A program made the translations under genes and the position numbers. Below the pieces are notes generated by a model that worked only from the letters and a program-made list of their open reading frames with translations, was not told where the DNA came from and did no database searches. Of a stretch of DNA of 64,000 bases, positions 61,203 to 64,000 are shown piece by piece. The stretch is taken from contig LYSY01000007.1 in the NCBI GenBank assembly GCA_001657395.1, forward strand, positions 62,001 through 126,000, given 5' to 3'. Position 1 is the stretch's first letter; every line of letters begins with the position of its first letter. Origin of the DNA: Rhodospirillales bacterium BBD 1991-14 (GTDB taxonomy: Bacteria > Pseudomonadota > Alphaproteobacteria > Kiloniellales > Kiloniellaceae).

Positions 61203-61221
61203 AACCTTTCATCAACCTTTC
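61203..61221. promoter_or_regulatory. Direct repeat, candidate response-regulator site
   Basis: AACCTTTC at 61203-61210 and again at 61214-61221 (11-base period), in the 208-base divergent region between tctC and the regulator gene. The 11-base-spaced direct repeat fits OmpR-family dimer sites, for example TctD. Confidence 0.45.
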
Positions 61222-61250
61222 TTGTCGGAACAGGGAAAGCCCAGGACTTC

Positions 61251-61919
61251 ATGCGCATCGCCGTCGTCGAAGACAATGAATCCCTGGCGGAAGCCGTCGC
61301 CGCCTCCCTGACGGACGAGGGCCATGGCGTCGACGTCATCCACGACGGCGGCGATGCGGCGCTCTTTCTGGGCCGGGAAAGGCCGGATCTGGTGATCCTG
61401 GACATCAACCTGCCGGGCAAGAGCGGCCTGGATGTACTGACGGAACTGCGCGCCGCCGGCTCGGCCGTGCCGGTGATCCTGCTGACCGCCCGCTCGGAAA
61501 CCAAGGACCGCGTCGTCGGCCTCGACAGCGGTGCCGACGACTATCTGGTGAAGCCCTTCGACATCGCCGAACTGCTGGCCCGGGTGCGGGCGTTGCTGCG
61601 CCGCAGCGCAAACAGCGACAGCCTGCAGATGGCGGTCGGCGCTCTGGTCTTCGACCAGAGTGCGCGCCGCGTCTTCCATGAGGGCAAGCCGCTGGAGCTG
61701 CCCCGGCGCGAGTTCGCTCTGCTGGAGCTTTTCGCCAACCGGCTGGGCCAGGTGGTCTCCAAGGATCAGATCCTCGATCATCTCTACGGCACCGGTTCGG
61801 ACGCGGAGGAAGCGGCGGCGGAGCTTTACGTCCACCGCCTGCGCAAGCGCATCACCGGCTGCGGCCTGACGATCCGAACCTTCCGCGGCCTCGGCTACTG
61901 CATGGAGGAGCAGCGGTGA
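61251..61919 (+). CDS. TctD-like OmpR-family response regulator
   Basis: A 222-aa regulator: receiver domain (VVEDNESLAEAV; phospho-Asp in LVILDINLPGKSG; Lys in DYLVKPFD) and C-terminal winged helix (LELPRREFALLELFANRLGQVVSKDQILDHLYG). Start at 61251 (MRIAVVEDNESL). Overlaps the kinase gene by four bases. Divergent from tctC, so it is the likely activator of the tricarboxylate operon. Confidence 0.9.
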   Translation: MRIAVVEDNESLAEAVAASLTDEGHGVDVIHDGGDAALFLGRERPDLVILDINLPGKSGLDVLTELRAAGSAVPVILLTARSETKDRVVGLDSGADDYLVKPFDIAELLARVRALLRRSANSDSLQMAVGALVFDQSARRVFHEGKPLELPRREFALLELFANRLGQVVSKDQILDHLYGTGSDAEEAAAELYVHRLRKRITGCGLTIRTFRGLGYCMEEQR

Positions 61920-63289
61920 GGGCGCCGCGCTCCATTCGCACCCGGCTGCTGCTCTGGCTTATCGTGCCGCTCAGCCTGATCGCCGTGGCCGCGGCCTCGG
62001 AGACCTTCCTCACGGCACGCAAGACCGCCGACGAGCTCTATGACAAGACCCTGCTGGCGGTGATGCTGACGGTGTCGGAAAACGTGCTGGCCTCCGACGG
62101 CGACCTGCTGTCCGAGAACGTGCTGGAGGTGCTGACCGAGAACCTGGGCGACCAGTTCTTCTATCATGTTTCCGGGCCCGACAACGTCTTCGTCACCGGC
62201 TATTCCGGCTATCCGCGGCGGCCGCCGGACAAGGCGCTGGAGGGCGGCGTACCGCTGTTCTACGACGGCCGCTACCAGGGCGACCCGGTGCGCGTCGTCG
62301 CCATCCGCCAGCTCGTCTCCGAGCGCAACCTCAACGGCTGGATCACGGTGACAGCCTGGCAGCGCACCAGCCAGCGCGAGGAGTTGTCGTTGCGGCTCTT
62401 CGGCCACTCGCTGCTGCGCCTCGGGCTGCTTGTGGTCAGCGCCGGACTGATCGTCTGGTTCGCCGTGCGGATCGGCCTGAAGCCCTTGCTCGATCTGCGC
62501 GAAGCGGTGGAAAAGCGCTCTTCCTCCGACCTCTCGCCGATCCGCCGCGCGGTGCCGGCGGAGGCGCAAAGCCTGGTCGAGGCCATGAACGCGCTCTTCA
62601 ACAAGGTCCGCGCCTCCATCGACCTGCGCGAGCGCTTCATCGCCGATGCCGCCCATCAGCTCCGCAATCCCATCGCCGGCCTGAAGGCCCAGGCGGAGAC
62701 CGCCGCCGGCGCGAAAACCGAGGCCGACATGCGCCGGCGCGTGGAGGGCATCGTCCGCTCCAGCAACCGGGTGAGCCGGCTGGTCAACCAGCTGCTGACC
62801 AGCGCGCGCATCCACTCCGCCCAGGCCGGGATCACCGGCCATGAGGACATCGACCTGGTGGAGACCACCCGCGAGGTGACCAAGCGTTTCGTGCCGAAGG
62901 CCGTAAAGACCGATCAGGCGCTCGAATTCCAGGCGGAGGCGGCGCCGTTGCGCGTCACCGCCCACCGCACCCTGGTGGAGGAGGCCATCGCCAACCTGAT
63001 CGACAACGCCATCGTCCACAACCCGCCGGCGACCACCGTCACCGTCGGCGTCACCGCGGACGAGGCCGGTACCGTGGTCTATGTCGAGGACGACGGCGTC
63101 GGCATCGCGGAAGAAGACCGCGAGAAGATCCTGGAGCCCTTCGTCAGCGGGGCCACCACCACCGCCGGCAGCGGCCTGGGCCTGACCATCGCCCGTGACG
63201 TCGCCGACCAGCACCGCGCCGTCTTCCGCCTGGCCGCCCCCGGTCCGGGCAAGGGCACCCGCTGCGAGATCGCCTTTCAGCAGGGCTGA
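61916..63289 (+). CDS. TctE-like sensor histidine kinase
   Basis: A 457-aa membrane kinase. N-terminal helix (LLLWLIVPLSLIAVAAA), a periplasmic 2CSK_N sensor domain (residues ~30-150; ENLGDQFFYHVSGPDNVFVTGYSGYP), second helix (LLRLGLLVVSAGLIVWFAVRIG), HAMP-like linker, H-box FIADAAHQLRNPIAGLK, N-box NLIDNAIVHN and G-boxes DDGVGI and GSGLGLTIA. The 2CSK_N sensor detects tricarboxylates in TctE. GTG start at 61916. Acts with the regulator encoded just before it. Confidence 0.9.
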   Translation: MRAPRSIRTRLLLWLIVPLSLIAVAAASETFLTARKTADELYDKTLLAVMLTVSENVLASDGDLLSENVLEVLTENLGDQFFYHVSGPDNVFVTGYSGYPRRPPDKALEGGVPLFYDGRYQGDPVRVVAIRQLVSERNLNGWITVTAWQRTSQREELSLRLFGHSLLRLGLLVVSAGLIVWFAVRIGLKPLLDLREAVEKRSSSDLSPIRRAVPAEAQSLVEAMNALFNKVRASIDLRERFIADAAHQLRNPIAGLKAQAETAAGAKTEADMRRRVEGIVRSSNRVSRLVNQLLTSARIHSAQAGITGHEDIDLVETTREVTKRFVPKAVKTDQALEFQAEAAPLRVTAHRTLVEEAIANLIDNAIVHNPPATTVTVGVTADEAGTVVYVEDDGVGIAEEDREKILEPFVSGATTTAGSGLGLTIARDVADQHRAVFRLAAPGPGKGTRCEIAFQQG

Positions 63290-63304
63290 CGTGGGACGGC
63301 TTTG

Positions 63305-63485
63305 CCCCCTCACCCTCCCACTTCGTGGGCCCCTCCCTCTCCCACGAAGGGGAGAGGGAATGAGAACTGCCGCACCGCACACAGAGGAACCTCGCCCCTC
63401 ATGAAGAACCCTCTCCCCTGGTGGGAGAGGGTTGCGCAGGCTTGGTGAGGCGACAGCCGAGCCTAGCCGAAGCTGGGTGAGGGGG
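63305..63485. repeat. Mosaic inverted-repeat element
   Basis: The stretch is bounded by CCCCCTCACCC (63305-63315) and its inverted copy GGGTGAGGGGG (63475-63485). Inside are further hairpins, including a perfect 10-bp one: ACCCTCTCCC (63408-63417) with GGGAGAGGGT (63423-63432), and CCCTCTCC/GGAGAGGG near 63335-63358. Such C/G-purine-rich intergenic mosaics are common in Alphaproteobacteria. It separates the convergent kinase and small-gene stops. Confidence 0.7.
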
Positions 63486-63511
63486 ACGCCCTGGCGCCCC
63501 GGTATCAGAGG

Positions 63512-63745
63512 TTACCCGAACCGGTCCGGGTCGATGCCCAGGGTTTCCAGATCGCGGGCGGCCGGCGGCCGGCCGTACTCCCGCGCGTCGGCGAGGCGCC
63601 GGGCGGCACCGAACAGCCGCAGGAAAGCGGCGATCTTTCCCGGCAGGGTCAGCCACCACGGTCGGCGGTCATTGCAAGGCTCGCGGGACCGGTCCCGGCC
63701 CGGTTCAGGCAGCGGCCAGCCGGAGGGGGTGGGATGAGTGGCCAT
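63512..63745 (-). CDS. Small basic protein downstream of tcuB
   Basis: A 77-aa protein, ATG at 63745 sharing a base with the TcuB-like stop (TGATG). Pro-rich start, then PWWLTLPGKIAAFLRLFGAARRLADAREY and a tail RDLETLGIDPDRFG that resembles the end of DUF1127-type proteins (…DLGI…). Translationally coupled to tcuB; function unknown. Confidence 0.6.
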   Translation of the reverse strand: MATHPTPSGWPLPEPGRDRSREPCNDRRPWWLTLPGKIAAFLRLFGAARRLADAREYGRPPAARDLETLGIDPDRFG

Positions 63746-64000
63746 CACGGTTTGCGCTCCTCTGCTGCGTGGCGAACAAGCGCGGCGAAACGATAGAGGC
63801 CGTGGACGAACTTGCCATAGGGGAAGCTCAGGAACAGGGCGAAGACGATGCCGAGGTGCGCGGCCAGCAGGAGGCCCATGGCCGGCGTTTCCCTCAGCAG
63901 GTAAAGGGCGAGACCGGTCAGGCTGGTGAGGAACAGCATGACGAGGAAGGCGGTGTCCATGCCGGAGGCGCTGGCGGACTTCACCGCCTGCGCGCGCTTC
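63745..64000 (-). CDS. TcuB-like membrane electron-transfer protein, C-terminal part
   Basis: Only the last ~84 codons are in the window; the gene continues beyond 64000. Visible are two hydrophobic helices ([54 protein letters not shown]) matching the end of citrate/tricarballylate utilisation protein B (CitB/TcuB), which carries reducing equivalents from the FAD-dependent tricarballylate dehydrogenase TcuA. With the tct genes this supports tricarballylate or a related tricarboxylate as growth substrate. Confidence 0.75.
   Translation of the reverse strand, partial: KRAQAVKSASASGMDTAFLVMLFLTSLTGLALYLLRETPAMGLLLAAHLGIVFALFLSFPYGKFVHGLYRFAALVRHAAEERKP

Noticed and set aside
1-64000. CRISPR arrays, tRNA/rRNA genes, transposases, phage genes
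   Set aside because: No regular repeat-spacer pattern, cloverleaf-like sequence, conserved rRNA segment or DDE-type gene was seen on either strand.

Overview
The window is high-GC DNA (roughly two thirds G+C, strong GC3 bias, dense gene packing, frequent 1-11 nt overlaps) and reads as a chromosome segment of an alphaproteobacterium. The mix of tripartite tricarboxylate, BCCT, Dpp/Opp-type and iron-type transporters, DAO/sarcosine-type flavoenzymes and GMC dehydrogenases would suit a marine or soil heterotroph of the Rhodospirillales/Kiloniellales type; that placement is inference, since no rRNA or tRNA gene is present. No prophage, IS element, CRISPR array or replication origin was seen, and no stretch longer than about 300 bases lacks a gene.

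Layout. 1-3.4 kb: end of an iron-type ABC permease facing its likely ATPase across a large palindromic element, a collagen-like small membrane protein and a FemAB-like acyltransferase. 3.4-6.1 kb: a LysR regulator with a Tat-exported SDR and a secreted SnoaL-like protein. 6.1-11.1 kb: SodC-like protein, HIT hydrolase, a GMC dehydrogenase with its Tat small subunit, and a glyoxalase-type protein. 11.1-18.2 kb: RHH protein, PhyH dioxygenase, then a three-gene operon of a BCCT carrier, a fused OpuAC+TAXI binding protein with a C-terminal membrane anchor, and a UspA protein; then a DAO-family oxidase.

18.3-29.2 kb is the most intriguing part: a LysR gene divergent from a nicotianamine-synthase-like gene, a LysE-type exporter and a methyltransferase, converging on a complete Dpp/Nik/Cnt-type ABC importer and an M20 amidohydrolase. 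This looks like a candidate nicotianamine-like metallophore make-export-import locus that lacks the opine dehydrogenase of known staphylopine/pseudopaline loci. 29.4-34.5 kb: an S1 peptidase with a small partner, and a five-gene cluster of two DUF2589 proteins, a zinc ribbon and two unknowns. 34.7-39.8 kb: a PEMT-like methyltransferase, a dimethylglycine/sarcosine dehydrogenase-type protein, an ArsR-SRPBCC pair and a LicA-type kinase (choline/one-carbon flavour). 39.8-45.1 kb: a papain-like protease fused to an alpha/beta hydrolase, an RNA-repair operon (RtcB, unknown basic protein, RlaP), and upstream of it a compact small-transcript locus with its own promoter, possible 39-aa frame and terminator.

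45.3-56.4 kb: TetR, PlsC-like acyltransferase, soluble PAS histidine kinase, a proline-rich secreted protein, a GntR-controlled D-2-hydroxyacid dehydrogenase/TauE/small-protein operon with a perfect 16-bp inverted-repeat operator, an MFS carrier, a PHB-depolymerase-like esterase and a NYN-LOTUS protein. 56.5-64 kb: a tricarboxylate utilisation locus: PrpF-type isomerase, TctAB fusion, TctC, divergent TctD/TctE two-component system and the end of a TcuB-like electron-transfer protein.
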